Source: Lepiota brunneoincarnata (lineage: Eukaryota; Basidiomycota; Agaricomycetes; Agaricales; Agaricaceae). Taken from it: a stretch of 64,000 nt of DNA. The DNA is taken from the NCBI GenBank assembly GCA_023014365.1, contig JAEBUN010000002.1:2666001-2730000 (forward strand), in the 5' to 3' direction. The notes under the pieces were generated by a model that saw only the letters and a program-made list of their open reading frames with translations, ran no database searches and was not told the origin of the DNA. Position 1 is the stretch's first letter. Every line of letters starts with the position of its first letter. Both the position numbers and the translations under genes were made by a program. This document shows positions 32,599 through 42,965 of this stretch, piece after piece.

Positions 32599-32940
32599 TT
32601 TATAGGAAAACCCCACTACTGCCACCACCTGATATCATCAATGACAAAGAACAATACAAAATTAAGTCAATCATCAATTACTGCTGACAACATGGGAAAA
32701 ATCAGTACTACATGAAATGGAAAGGCTTCACCCATAACAATAAAGAATGGATCCCAGAAGGTAACCTGGTGCCCCACACCCTTTTTTTTCCTTTTTTTTA
32801 AATCAACAATTTATTATGTGGGGCCCATTAGCAGCCCCACACCCTGGAAGACTTAAATACCTACCAAGAAACACATGGCCTCCCAATCACCATCATAAAC
32901 CCTATGTCCAGAAGAAGCCTCAGAAAACATACAATAAAAA
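32599..32940 (+). pseudogene. Gypsy-2 chromodomain and pol end
   Basis: The plus strand encodes PPPDIINDKEQYKIKSI, a stop, then QYYMKWKGFTHNNKEWIP and EGNLVPHTL, the chromodomain core (aromatic YYMKWKG..., W..P..NL). Such domains direct chromovirus integration to marked chromatin. It is interrupted at 32782-32833 by a 52-bp LINE tail; removing it joins the frame to EDLNTYQETHGLP. Confidence 0.8.
32782..32833 (-). mobile_element. 52-bp 3'-end-only LINE insertion
   Basis: Oligo-T broken by two C, then AAATCAACAATTTATTA, the LINE-B tail, plus about 15 more bases, and nothing else. Perfect 11-bp duplications gccccacaccc at 32771-32781 and 32834-32844 show that this is a complete, extremely short retrotransposition product and not a deletion remnant. 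Confidence 0.9.
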
Positions 32941-32944
32941 TATG

Positions 32945-33847
32945 AATCAAACCAACACCAACACTCACCCCCAATCTGCCCTTGCTTACATCCCCAACCA
33001 CACTTCCTCCCATAGCTCAGATCATTGCTCCTGTTCCCCATTACCCTCAGACTCATCAACTGAATTCATCAAAGAAAAATTGAGCTTGTTTCTGCCTACT
33101 GCCCTACTGTCCTCTCCTCCTCAGCCTACCACCCAAAACACCCCTTATGTACCCACCTTTACCCAAGCTCAAAGACACAGTCCCCCTGCAATATGTTTTT
33201 GATCACACAGATTACTTAGAATTGACACAGATGATATCAACAGAATTGCAGCCACTGAACCCACTTCACATCAATTTGAGGACACTCTCCTTCATTGAGA
33301 ACACCAACCAATCTGGCAAACTTACGCCAACCATGTAGGATATGTTACATCTCTCACTGAAATGATCAAGGCCCAACAGGCCTGGAAAACCTCACTTGAA
33401 CAACAACTACAAATAAGGCTGGAGGTTATGCTTAGTCTGTCAGCATACCTATCCCTCCACCCAAGAACAACCCAAAATCAACTACCTGACAATTCTACAG
33501 TATGAGTTCATCCTATCCCCAACACCATCCCCAATACCAATCAAGTCACCACCCCCACTAATGATCCCTCCAAGAACAAAACCCAACCTACCACTCATTG
33601 TCACAGAAACCCTTGACCTGTCCTTGAAATGATACAAACAACCCTTTCCACCCTATCAACCCTGCCACAACCTCCATCACTACACACTGAACACTTCAGA
33701 ACTCCCCCACACCCCTTCATCCACCAACTAACTCCATCGCCCCCACTAACACATACTGTTGTCAATACAGAATGGTTGGCCACTGGCCAATGGACTGTCC
33801 CCAATTTAAATGTCTTGGATGCCACAGAACTGCCCCAGAACACTACT
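32945..33847 (+). pseudogene. Gypsy-2 downstream ORF, N-terminal part
   Basis: After the chromodomain the plus strand carries Pro/Thr-rich coding-like sequence, a coiled-looking stretch (SLTEMIKAQQAWKTSLEQ near 33345-33410) and, just before 33847, Cys/His residues CPQFKCLGCHRTAPEH. The frame is broken at the gypsy-1 target site (ctact, 33843-33847) and its cysteine pattern continues after 48614. It looks gag-like (zinc knuckles), though gag normally precedes pol. Confidence 0.5.
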
Positions 33848-34352
33848 TGTAAGGGCAACCTGGTTGTTGCATTGCGTTGACTGAACAGGGGGAAACCTTA
33901 GTGTCATTCTGGGACATCTATCCAAGTACACACCTGAGCAGGGGGAAACCTTAGAGAATTGAGTAAGGTTTCTCCAAGCTCACCTACACTACTTATACTA
34001 CTTGCCATAAGTCCAAGTTAAGTAATCTACTCTATGTACATAAATGACTGTGAGGTATCAGGGATGTCTAAAGTGGGTATGGTCAGGAATGGGCTTGGGG
34101 CAGGGTCGCATGTGCTAGTGAGGGTTCACATCTGCATTGGAGGTGTGTAGGAAGGAACTCCAAGCACTGGAGTGCTGGAGGACCAAATTCCAGGCTGAAG
34201 GGGGCTGGGGATGAGATTTCCAAATGCAGGAAGGCAGGGAATCAGATTTCCAAGTGCTAAGAGGCAGGGAATCAGATTTCTGAGTGATAGGAGATTGGGA
34301 ATCAGATTTCCAAATTTGAGGTTGTGAGCAGTAACCTGAAGTTCCCCTTACA
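33848..34352 (-). repeat. Gypsy-1 3' LTR, 505 bp
   Basis: Plus-strand ends TGTAAGGGCAACC and GTTCCCCTTACA. It contains about four imperfect copies of a unit near 33 bp around GGGAATCAGATTTC (34200-34318), against two in the other LTR. This explains why it is 57 bp longer than its partner (448 bp without inserts). Confidence 0.93.
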
Positions 34353-34437
34353 CCTACCCCCCTTCAAGGTTGTGACAACTCAGCACAATGGGTGGATCAA
34401 GGGCACAGAAAGGGATTGAGCCAAATGCAAGACTTCT

Positions 34438-35300
34438 GATCTATCTTGGAGCTCCCAGGTGCTGTTGATAGAATTCCATTACACAGTTGGGGGCATGGAT
34501 GTCATTGGCTGATTCCCAGGAGTTTTCTTCAATCCCAAAGTCTTTCCATTTTACTAGGAACTGGAGTCTCCTCTGGTGGATGCAGCTGTCTAGAATTTCC
34601 TCAACTTTCCACTCTTCTTCATCCTCAATGATGATGGGTGTTGGTGGTGGCTTGGGATGGCATCTGGGAATAGGGTCTATGGGAGCAGGTGTGAGCTTTA
34701 CCACATTGAAGACTGGATGGAGGCGTCTTATGGATTTTGGCAACTTCAGTCAGTATGCATTGGGGCTGATCTGTTTGTCAATTGCATAAGGTCCTAACCA
34801 GCAATGCAAGAGTTTCTTGGATGGTCATGTGGTTTGTATATCCAATGCATCCAGAAAGACCTTATCTCCAGTTTTGAACTCTGGAGTTGGGGTTTGCCAT
34901 TGGTTGTAGTACCTTGCCATATCATTTTTGGACTTTGCAAGTGCTAATCTTGCCTCCTCCAATGCTGATTCCATCCAGGATTTGAACTTGTTGACTGTTT
35001 CCAGCTGAGATGGTTGTTGGCGAGGTTCAAACCCCATTCTTGGGTTTTGGCTGGTGTCTAGGACAAATGGTGAGTGTTGAGTGGAGGCATGGATGTGATT
35101 GTTATGCTGGAATTCCACTAGGGGAAGGAGGTCATGCTAATTATTCTGCCACTCATTGACAAAAATCCAGAGGTATTGGTCCAATTCCTGGTTGACCCAT
35201 TCTGTCTGCCCATCAGATTGGGGATGCCATGCTGTAGAAGAAGCACTTTTGATTCCAAGTAAGCAGTAGAGTTCCTTGGTGAATGATGTGGTGAACTGAG
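34438..35300 (-). pseudogene. Gypsy-1 integrase C-terminal half and chromodomain
   Basis: Minus-strand, continuing the integrase from across the copia insertion: FTTSFTKELYCLLGIKS, STAWHPQSDGQTEWVN (catalytic Glu), PFVLDTSQNPRMGF, FKTGDKVFLDALDI, LHPVFNVVKLTPAP, then the chromodomain WKVEEILDSCIHQ, LQFLVKWKDFGIEENSWE. Stops at about 35140, 34825 and 34745 break the frame. Confidence 0.88.
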
Positions 35301-35638
35301 TGTTGAACTGAGTAGAGTCAATAGTATCAGTGACACACTGATCACTAGTCACTAGCTCAAGTTGATCAACAATCACTGATGTATTCACACATTGTTAATA
35401 ATAGTGTGATTTGATAAGCCCACTGGTTTGGTCAAGTGTAAAGGTTCTTTGTATGTAACTCCCCTTCACATAATAGGATTTGGCTAGTCTAAGGTCCCAT
35501 CCTGTCAAAATGGACACGAGGCGTGAAACTTGGTGTCCACTAATTGACATCCCCAAGGGATGGGTGTACATAACAACTAATTACTTATATATCATAATTT
35601 GTTACTAACTAATAAGTGATCTGTCACTTTATTTAACA
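35301..35638 (-). repeat. Copia 3' LTR, 338 bp
   Basis: Left LTR of the copia element; TGTTGAACTG...TTTAACA on the plus strand. Differs from its partner at CpG-like sites such as cacgaggcgtg against cacaaggcatg. Confidence 0.95.
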
Positions 35639-35738
35639 CAACCCCCTGACAGAACACTTCTTTAATTTGTGTAGTGGATCACCAATGCACAACCCCCTGA
35701 TCTACTGCACACCTTCACTTATCCAACTTCCTATTCCA

Positions 35739-37089
35739 TCATTTCCTTAAACCTATAAGATCACAGAACTTCTCCACCTTGACTTGGGCAAGAGGTTTTG
35801 TAAGCAGATCAGCTGGCATGTCATCAGTAGACAGGTGCTCAAGCTGTAGCTTTCTCATTGCCACCTTCTCCCTCAACCAATAATAACCCATGTCCAAGTG
35901 TTCCATCCTCCCATGGTGATCAGGGTTTTTGGCAACAGACATTGCAGACTGGCTATCAGTGTATAGTACTGATGGGGCACATGGAGTATATCCAAGCTCT
36001 CCTAGCAATTTTTGCATCCACAGGATTTCTTTTCCAGCTTCATTCCCAGCCACATACTCTGCTTCAGTAGTTGACTTGGTGACTACAGGTTGAAGCTTGC
36101 TTCTCCAACACACAACCCCCTGACCCAGCTTCACCAAATATGCTGTTGTGGATTTGCAAGAGTCCTTGTCTCCTCCATGATCAGCATCACAATATGTCAC
36201 AAACATCCTATCACCAATACTGGAGTCAGATCCATATGTGAGCTTATAGTCCAATGTACCCCTTAAGTATCAGAACAAGTGTTTAACAGCTGACCAATGA
36301 GCCATTCCAGGCTTAGCATTGAAGCATGCTAGTACCCCTACAGCATAAGCAATGTTTGGACATGTTGTAGTGGCCAAATACATGAGAGAGCCAACAGCAT
36401 TCATGTAAGGGATATTAACCATCTTTTGCTTTTCCTCTGGAGTTTTTGGACAGTCATCTAGTGTAAGGACCTTATTAGGTATCATGGGTGTTGTTTGTGG
36501 TTTGCACTCTGTCATTCCAAACTCTTCCAACTTCTTTAGAATATATTGATGTTGGGACAATGTCAATATGTGCTGTTGCCTATCTCGTTTGATTTCAACA
36601 CCCAATAAGAATGATGTTTCACCTAGGTCCCTCAATTTGAAATGTGAAGATAATTCCTCCACAAACTGGTCCATTTCCTCAACAGATTTTGATGCAATTG
36701 TGATGTCATCCACAAACACAGGGATGATTACCTGTACATCATCCTGGGCATAGAGGTAAACTGATGGATCACTGTGCAACCTATGGAAATTCATCCCTTC
36801 CATTACAGTTGCAAGTTTTTTTTTCACTCCACAGACAAGGTGACTGCTTTAACCCATATAGGGACTTGTTCAGTTTACAAACATACTCTGAACCCCCTTG
36901 CTCAAACCCTTCTGGCTGCTTCATATATACTTCAGCATCAATATCACTATTGATAAAAGCATGAGATATGTCCACAGTATGCAGATTTAGGTCTTCAATA
37001 GCAGCCAGAGCAAGTATAGTTCGGATGGTACTCTGATGCATAGTTGATGCAAAGGTTTCAAAATAATCTTGTCCTGGTCGCTGACTAAA
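35739..37089 (-). pseudogene. Copia reverse transcriptase and RNase H
   Basis: From 37089 down: FSQRPGQDYFETFAST, TVDISHAFINSDIDAEVYM, LYGLKQSPCLW, a frameshift near 36830, VFVDDITIAS (the catalytic YVDD-type box), LGETSFLLGVEI, YLATTTCPNIAYAVGVLA, then RNase H CDADHGGDKDSCKSTTAY, STTEAEYVAG and TDSQSAMSVAKN, ending LLTKPLAQVKVEKFCDL. The RT lacks its N-terminal 150 or so residues because of the LTR at its 5' edge. One frameshift and one stop (about 36269). Confidence 0.9.
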
Positions 37090-37788
37090 TGTTATGATCC
37101 GTGCTCCTTCTGTATCCGAGGATAACTGGAGACGGCCTTCAATCACTCTACAAGGTGTCCGAGACGGTTGGCCTTATAGAGCTTAGTGGATCGCGCTCAA
37201 TGAGATAACGAGGGAAGACGCCAAGTTAAGGCAGAGAGGTAAACGACCGCTGTTAACAAGATTAAAGCTTAGGGCTTTAATCTCTACTTGTACAGGCCTT
37301 ATATACCTATGAGGTGCTATATACTTGTTATAGGTTACTTGGCTGTTCTACTGGTCGTGCGCAGTCCTGACCATGATGCACATCCTGGCTGATGGCATCC
37401 TAGTGTTATTTATATTACAATGAGTCAGTACTCTTGCTACTGCTGTGCGATGTTCCATCGCTTTCCTCTGACTCATAATCTTCTTCTCCCGATTGTATCT
37501 CCATGGAGTCCTCTCCGTCCTTGCTCTCCATTCTCTCGGTGCTTCCATCCGTATCGGAGGTTGGGTCGGTTGATCCATGGTTATCTTCCTCATCCTCGGG
37601 GTACTCCAATATATCCTCCAAGGTTATCTCCATTCCTGCTTCTCTCGCCAGGTCCTGCATGGCGGTGTAATATTCCCCTTCCTCATCTTCGTATTCTTGC
37701 GCCCGTAATTGGTCTGTAGTCTCCTGTACCCATCTTGTAAAGTCGAACAATAGTTCTTGTTCCTCCCGGTCTGGACTGTTCATAACAC
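37090..37788 (-). repeat. LTR, 699 bp, replacing part of copia pol
   Basis: Minus-strand copy of the LTR at 21842-22543, with the same TGTTATGA and TCATAACA ends. Unlike that copy it has no target duplication: flanks are ctaaa (left) and ccatt (right). The expected copia sequence between integrase and RT is absent. It therefore sits on a deletion, perhaps from recombination between two insertions. Confidence 0.88.
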
Positions 37789-38335
37789 CATTTAAACCAA
37801 CACGCTCATCAAACTCTGCATGTTCACTGATAACTGTTTTCTTTGTAACAGGGTTGTAAAATTTCCACCCCTTATATTCTTCAGGATACCCAATGAATAC
37901 ACACTTTTCCATATGACTTCTAAGTGGTGACCTTTTATCCTTTTGGATATGGACATATGCAATACACCCCCAAACTCTAAGATGACTAACATCAGGTTTC
38001 TTGCCATACCATGCCTCATATAGTGTCATACTTGGCAGTACAGATGTGGGACAGCAATTCCAAACATGAACAAGTGCAGCAAGATATTCACCCCAGTACC
38101 CCTTTGACAGATTAGCTTCTGAGATCATAGCTGTGATCCTTTCATTAAGTGTTCTGTTTGCTCATTCAGCAACACCATTTTGTTGTGGCCTATTTTGCAC
38201 AGTATATTGTCTAGCAATGCCACAATCATCAAGGAACTTGATAAAGTTTGATCCCATATATTCACCCCCTTTGTCACATCGGAAGGTTTTCAGAGTGTGT
38301 CCAGTTTGATTTTCTGCAAACACCTTAAACCACTT
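37789..38335 (-). pseudogene. Copia integrase C-terminal part
   Basis: Reading down from 38335 in a shifted frame: QTGHTLKTFRCDKGGEYM, QYTVQNRPQQNGVAE, a TGA at an Arg position, then MISEANLSKGYWGEYLAALV, PSMTLYEAWYGKKPDVSHLR and GCIAYVHIQKD, ending FDERVGLNG at the LTR edge. It holds the second catalytic Asp region and the Glu of PQQNGVAE. One frameshift near 38340 separates it from the upstream ORF. Confidence 0.87.
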
Positions 38336-39711
38336 GAATCAAATACATCACTCTTTCTCTTTAAGGGTATGACAACCTGAAATTGAGAGAAGTCATCAAT
38401 AAATGTAACCCAATAATTGAAACCACCCAATGATGTTACTGATACTTGGTGAAGATCAGAGTGAACAAGTTCCAATGACTGTGATGCTCTATGCTCTGAA
38501 GGGAGGAATGGGTTTGCATGCATTTTTCCTGCTAGACATGGCTCACAGATTGGATCAGGCTTCTCAGATGAGCTTACTGTCATTCCACTAACTATGTCAC
38601 TTTTGATCATCCATTTGATGTCCTCATAGTTGTGATGCCCAAGCTGTTTATGCCACAGAGATAGATTCAGAGGGAGAGTTGATGCAATATGAACATTTTC
38701 TATATTTTCTACAGTAGAACCATCAAGATAACCAGTAGTACCTTTAACTGAACCAGTAAATAGTAATTGGTCTTTTTGGAAGAACTGTAGTTTATCAAGA
38801 GAAATGTGAACATCAATCCCTTTATGAAGAGTTAGGTATAGAACAGCAAGAAGATTACTCCATAATGCCGGAACATGTAGTACTCTGGTAAATTCAACAT
38901 CTCTTTCTAATTGTCCATTAATAACTGGTCTGAAGATAACACGTCCAATACCCTCTGAATATACAATACTGTTGTCCGCAAGTCGAACAGGAACTCTAAA
39001 TGGAGTGTAATCTTGTAACCAGCTTTTATGAGGGGTCATATGAGAAGAGGCCCCTGTGTCTATAATCCAATGGAAACTATTAGATGATGTAAAGCATGCC
39101 TCAAAACCAGAAAGAGTACTTGCCACATGAGCCGACTCTGGCATCTTCTCCCCACTTTTCTCAACTCTGTGTGCCTCTGCTGTATTTGTCCCAACTTTGT
39201 CTTTGCGATCATGACACACTCTCGCAATATGCCCCACTTTGCCACAGACATAGCAAGTGACTACAACCCCTGGTGTCTTTGATTTCCACTTTTTCTTTCC
39301 TCCAAAGCCTCCCACCATTGCCTTCTCTATTCGTGTCCCAAGATCAACTAATGATTCCTCATCATTCTTACAAATGGAGAAGAGATCATCATATGCATTG
39401 AATTGAGCACCAGGTTTCTTGGACTGATGCACCTCCTCAAGCTTCTTCCACATTTCAACTGGTTCCCCCACTAAATCTCGAACATGCACCCTCTGGTCAC
39501 AATCCAGTAACAGATATATGTCACCAGCAGCCTTTTGCACCTTCAATTCCCAAGCATCTATATTCTCCTGATCCTTTTCAGGCTTTTTCTCCTTCCCACT
39601 GACCACATTCCACAATCCCTTTGACATCAACCATGCCTGCATTTCACCTGACCACTCTCCATAGTTGGAGTTGGTAAGAGGTGTAATTCTAGCACTGACT
39701 GAGTCAGACAT
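38290..39711 (-). pseudogene. Copia gag-protease-integrase start
   Basis: From ATG at 39711 (MSDSVSARITPLTNSNY): gag helical region WSGEMQAWLMSKGLWNVV, CCHC knuckle CYVCGKVGHIARVC, protease WIIDTGASSHMTPH, the GAG-pre-integrase HHCC domain (LWHKQLGHHNYEDI...CEPCLAGKMH) and integrase opening ELVHSDLHQVSV, WVTFIDDFSQF. The frame is open for over 460 codons. Gag is short: after LVDLGTRIEKAM it jumps to GGFGGKKKW, suggesting an internal deletion of roughly 100 residues. Confidence 0.92.
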
Positions 39712-39858
39712 AGTGATATCCAATAAATCCCCAATAAACTCGCAATAAAAGCGCAATAAACTCGCAATAAAAGCGCAATATGGTGGCAATAAGCCAATAG
39801 TCACAGTAGCAGCAATATGCAGCAGTATCCCCAACAATCAATGATTAAAATGGTGTAG

Positions 39859-39875
39859 AGCTGGGGCCCATAACC
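39859..39875 (-). promoter_or_regulatory. Copia primer-binding site, initiator tRNA-Met half-molecule type
   Basis: Immediately inside the 5' LTR (39876) the plus strand reads gctggggcccataacc, close to the anticodon-arm sequence of eukaryotic initiator tRNA-Met (GCTGGGCCCATAACC) with one extra G. Copia elements are known to prime from an internal cleavage product of that tRNA; this fits. Confidence 0.75.
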
Positions 39876-40213
39876 TGTTGAACTGAGTAGAGTCAATAGT
39901 ATCAGTGACACACTGATCACTAGTCACTAGCTCAAGTTGATCAACAATCACTGATGTATTCACACATTGCTAATAATAGTGTAATTTGATAAGCCCACTG
40001 ATTCGGTCAAGTGTAAAGGTTCTTTGTATGTAACTCCCCTTCACATAATAGGATTTGGCTAGTCTAAGGTCCCATCCTGTCAAAATAGACACAAGGCATG
40101 AAACTCAGTGTCCACTAATTGACATCCCTAAGGGATGGGTGTACATAACAACTAATTACTTATATATCATAATTTGTTACTAACTAATAAGTGATCTGTC
40201 ACTTTATTTAACA
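39876..40213 (-). repeat. Copia 5' LTR, 338 bp
   Basis: Right LTR, 5' relative to the element's minus-strand transcript. Same ends and length as the left copy. A tatatatcataa stretch lies in each LTR and may serve as the TATA region. Confidence 0.95.
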
Positions 40214-40990
40214 CTGAGGACTTTGATCTGAGACCACTTGTTGTGGAAGTCCATGTAGTTTCCATACATGATGGAGGAATAGCTGTGCCACTCCATCCAC
40301 TGTAAGAGTGGTGTGTGTTGGGATGAAATGAGCACACTTGGAGACAGAGTCAACCACTGTCATAACAGTGTCATACCTGTTGGACTCTGGGAGTTCCACT
40401 ACAAAATCTACACTGATAGTATCCCACTGAGCTTCCAGAATGGGGAGAGGGTGAAGTTCTCTGATGGGGAGTTTCCAGATTGGTTTCGCATGGAGGCATA
40501 GGTCGCATGTAGAAATATACTAGCCAATGTAGCAAGACATGTTGGGCCACCAGTAGTTTTGGGAGACCAGTTCTAGAGTTTTCCATCAGCTGGCATGCTC
40601 CCCAATCCAAGAGTCATGGTGAAGGGCTACAATGCATTGGCAGAGCATTGCATCATCTGGAACATATATCTTGCCTCAGAAAAGAAGCAGACCATCTAGC
40701 TCAGACCATTTGGCACTGCACACTGAGCATGTTGCAGACTTTTGAAGTTCCTGGACTGCCTTGGCCACTGTTTCCTCTTGTTTGCCTCCTTGGTTTCCAG
40801 AACAGATATCTTGGAGAAGGGCCTGCTCTTCCCCTTGGAGGGAAATCCTGTCCACAGCCCATACCGCAAAGAGAGATGCCAGGAGAAGTGTAATGTCAGC
40901 ATTATTGTGCACTCCTGAGCCATGATCGGATCTCCAGGACAAGGCATTGGACTTTCCCATACTGCAACCAGGATGGTGGTGAAGGGAGAA
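40214..40990 (-). pseudogene. Gypsy-1 integrase N-terminal half
   Basis: Minus strand: QCIVALHHDSWIGEHAS, a stop, then ELVSQNYWWPNMSCYI, a stop, CDLCLHAKP (HHCC zinc finger), then catalytic core MTVVDSVSKCAHFIP, LHHVWKLHGLPQQVVSDQSP (second Asp). The frame stops at the copia target site and resumes at 35300. Confidence 0.87.
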
Positions 40991-41011
40991 ATCAAACCAG
41001 AAAAGGTATAG

Positions 41012-42190
41012 GGACTAGCATGCCTGTTGGCAATTCAGCTTCTGAGCAGTCATGAAATACTCCAGATTTTTGTGGTCCATCCAGATTTCAAACTTTTTGT
41101 GTGCTCCTTCAAGGAAGTATCTCCACTCCTCCAGTGCCTGGATAATGGCCAGCATCTCCTTATTATGGATTTTGTAGTTGCACTCTACCAGAGATAAAGC
41201 CTTAGAGTAAAATGCTACCAGGTGCCACTTCCCATCATCTCCTGAGAGTTGAGAGAGTACTGCCCCAGTCACAAAGTCTGAAGTGTCGGCTTCTACTCAG
41301 AAGGGCACCTTGTCATCCAGAGAAGCCAGAACTGGAGCTGCAGTGATAGCTGCCTTCAAGCTGTCAAATGCTGCCTTCTGTTCTGAATTCCACTGCCACA
41401 CAGCACTGTTTCAGGTGAGGTCAAAGAGGGGTTGTGCTATGTGGGAGAAGTCTTGGATAAAGCAATGGTAGAAGTTGGTAAAACCTAGGAAGGATTGGAG
41501 TCCTAATTTATCCTTGGGGGTTGGCCACTCCTTGACTCCTGCAACTTTGACCAGGTCCATCTTGATGGAGTTTTCCAAGATAATAAGTCCTAGGTACTTA
41601 ATGCAAGTACATTCAAACTCACACTTTTCTGGCCGTAAGTAGAGTTTGTGCTATTGGAGGATCTCCATAACACACCTAACGACATCCTTGTGCTGCTCCA
41701 AAGTCTGGGTGAAGATGAGAATGTTGTCTAGGTAGACGACTATGACTCCTTCCATGATAAGTTCATGAAAGATATTATTCATCATCATCTGGAAGGTAGC
41801 TGGACTATTAGTGAGGCCAAAGAACATGACAAGGGGTTCAAAGAGGCCCCAGTTGGTGCAAAATACTGCCTTCCACTCATCTCCAGGCTTAATCCAGACA
41901 TTATTAAAGCCCTATTGGATGTCCAACTTGGTGAAGTACTTGGCCCCTCAGAGCTGCACAACTAGCTCAGAGATGAGGGGGAGGGAATACTTGTTCTTCA
42001 CTGTGAGGGCATTGAGTGCTTGGTAATCCTGTACCAGGTGAAGCAAACCATCCTTTTTTTTGATAAAGAAGACTGGAGAGGCCATAGGAGACTTAGATGG
42101 GCATATTCGACCTGAAGACAAGTTTTCCTGTATGAATTCATCCAATTCCTTTTGCTCAAGAGGGGACAGCAGGTAGACCTTGCACCCCAG
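41012..42190 (-). pseudogene. Gypsy-1 reverse transcriptase and RNase H
   Basis: Minus strand: [45 protein letters not shown] then a stop, GLTNSPATFQMMMNN, catalytic VVYLDNILIF (usual YLDD is YLDN), FLGFTNFYHCFI, and RNase H EADTSDFVTGAVLSQ with MDHKNLEYFMTAQKLN. Several stops (TAG/TGA at former Trp or Arg codons). Both the catalytic D-to-N change and the stops would abolish activity. Confidence 0.88.
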
Positions 42191-42965
42191 GGATAAGCTC
42201 TATAGTGTGATCCCAGGGTTGGTGATCTGGGAGCATATCAAAGGACTCTTTGGCAAAGATGGCAGTATACTCCTGGAGGTATAAGGGGACATGTGCTTGG
42301 AAGCCGGAATTCTGGGGGTCATTTATTTGGGAGTTCCAGAGAAATGCTTCAGCCAGGTATTGGGAAGTAGTAGAACCTGCAGCAATCACTTTGGGTGTAG
42401 GCTTTGCAGGGAGGAGTCCAACTGCAAAGATACAATCTCCATCTTCCAAAGGCTTGTCTGGCTCTGAGGTGGGAGGGTTTGGCTCATCCTCTTCCTCTTC
42501 TTCAGCTAAGGTGGGGAATGGGCCAAGCTGGCATGCACGGATGCAGTTAGCTTGAAGCTTCTGCACATGGCGCTCAGCATGCAACTGGTCTTGGCATTCA
42601 GTACAATGTGAGGGGCATTGAGATAATTTGACTTTGCCAGTCTGCCAGTCAATTTTCAGGTTATGTTGTTTCAGCCATATGAACCCAAGGAGGAGTTCTT
42701 GCTTTCCCAGCTTGGTTACCACCAACAGTGTGTGCTCAGCATGGTTCTGATTATATAAGACCACATCTACCACTTTAGAGATTTGGCCAGCCTCATTCGG
42801 AGTTCCATCTACATTGAACACCAGGATGGGGTTGGATAAGTGGCAAGTACTGAGGTGAGTGGCATGAACAAAATCTTGGTCAATGAAGGAACCAGTTGCT
42901 CCAAAATCTACCAATGCCTTGACTGTTTTGTGTTTGGCTGAGTCAGTGGTCTCGAGTTCTACCAT
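42156..42965 (-). pseudogene. Gypsy-1 aspartic protease
   Basis: A 269-codon open frame on the minus strand. The active-site block reads ALVDFGATGSFIDQDF; the family has D-S/T-G, so Ser became Phe (one C-to-T step) and catalysis is unlikely. LLLGFIWLKQHNLKIDW follows, then a linker and [16 protein letters not shown] leading into RT. Confidence 0.87.

Larger units (their letters stand above)
35301..40213 (-). mobile_element. Ty1/copia retrotransposon inserted in gypsy-1 integrase
   Basis: LTRs of exactly 338 bp at 35301-35638 and 39876-40213 (TGTTGAAC...TTTAACA), perfect 5-bp target duplications ctgag at 35296-35300 and 40214-40218. Internal sequence on the minus strand runs gag, protease, integrase, RT, RNase H. 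The two LTRs differ at about ten sites, all transitions by eye. A 699-bp LTR of another family replaces the integrase-RT linker. Purine tract CAGGGGGTTG lies next to the 3' LTR. Confidence 0.95.

Noticed and set aside
36891..37593. Region 37090-37420 as an intron of the copia polyprotein
   Set aside because: Its edges coincide with LTR termini TGTTATGA/TCATAACA and not with splice sites.
37415..37780. Acidic frame (LTLEDILEY region) as the copia integrase C-terminus
   Set aside because: The same frame is inside the separate 702-bp LTR at 21842-22543, whose borders are fixed by a target duplication, so it belongs to the LTR.
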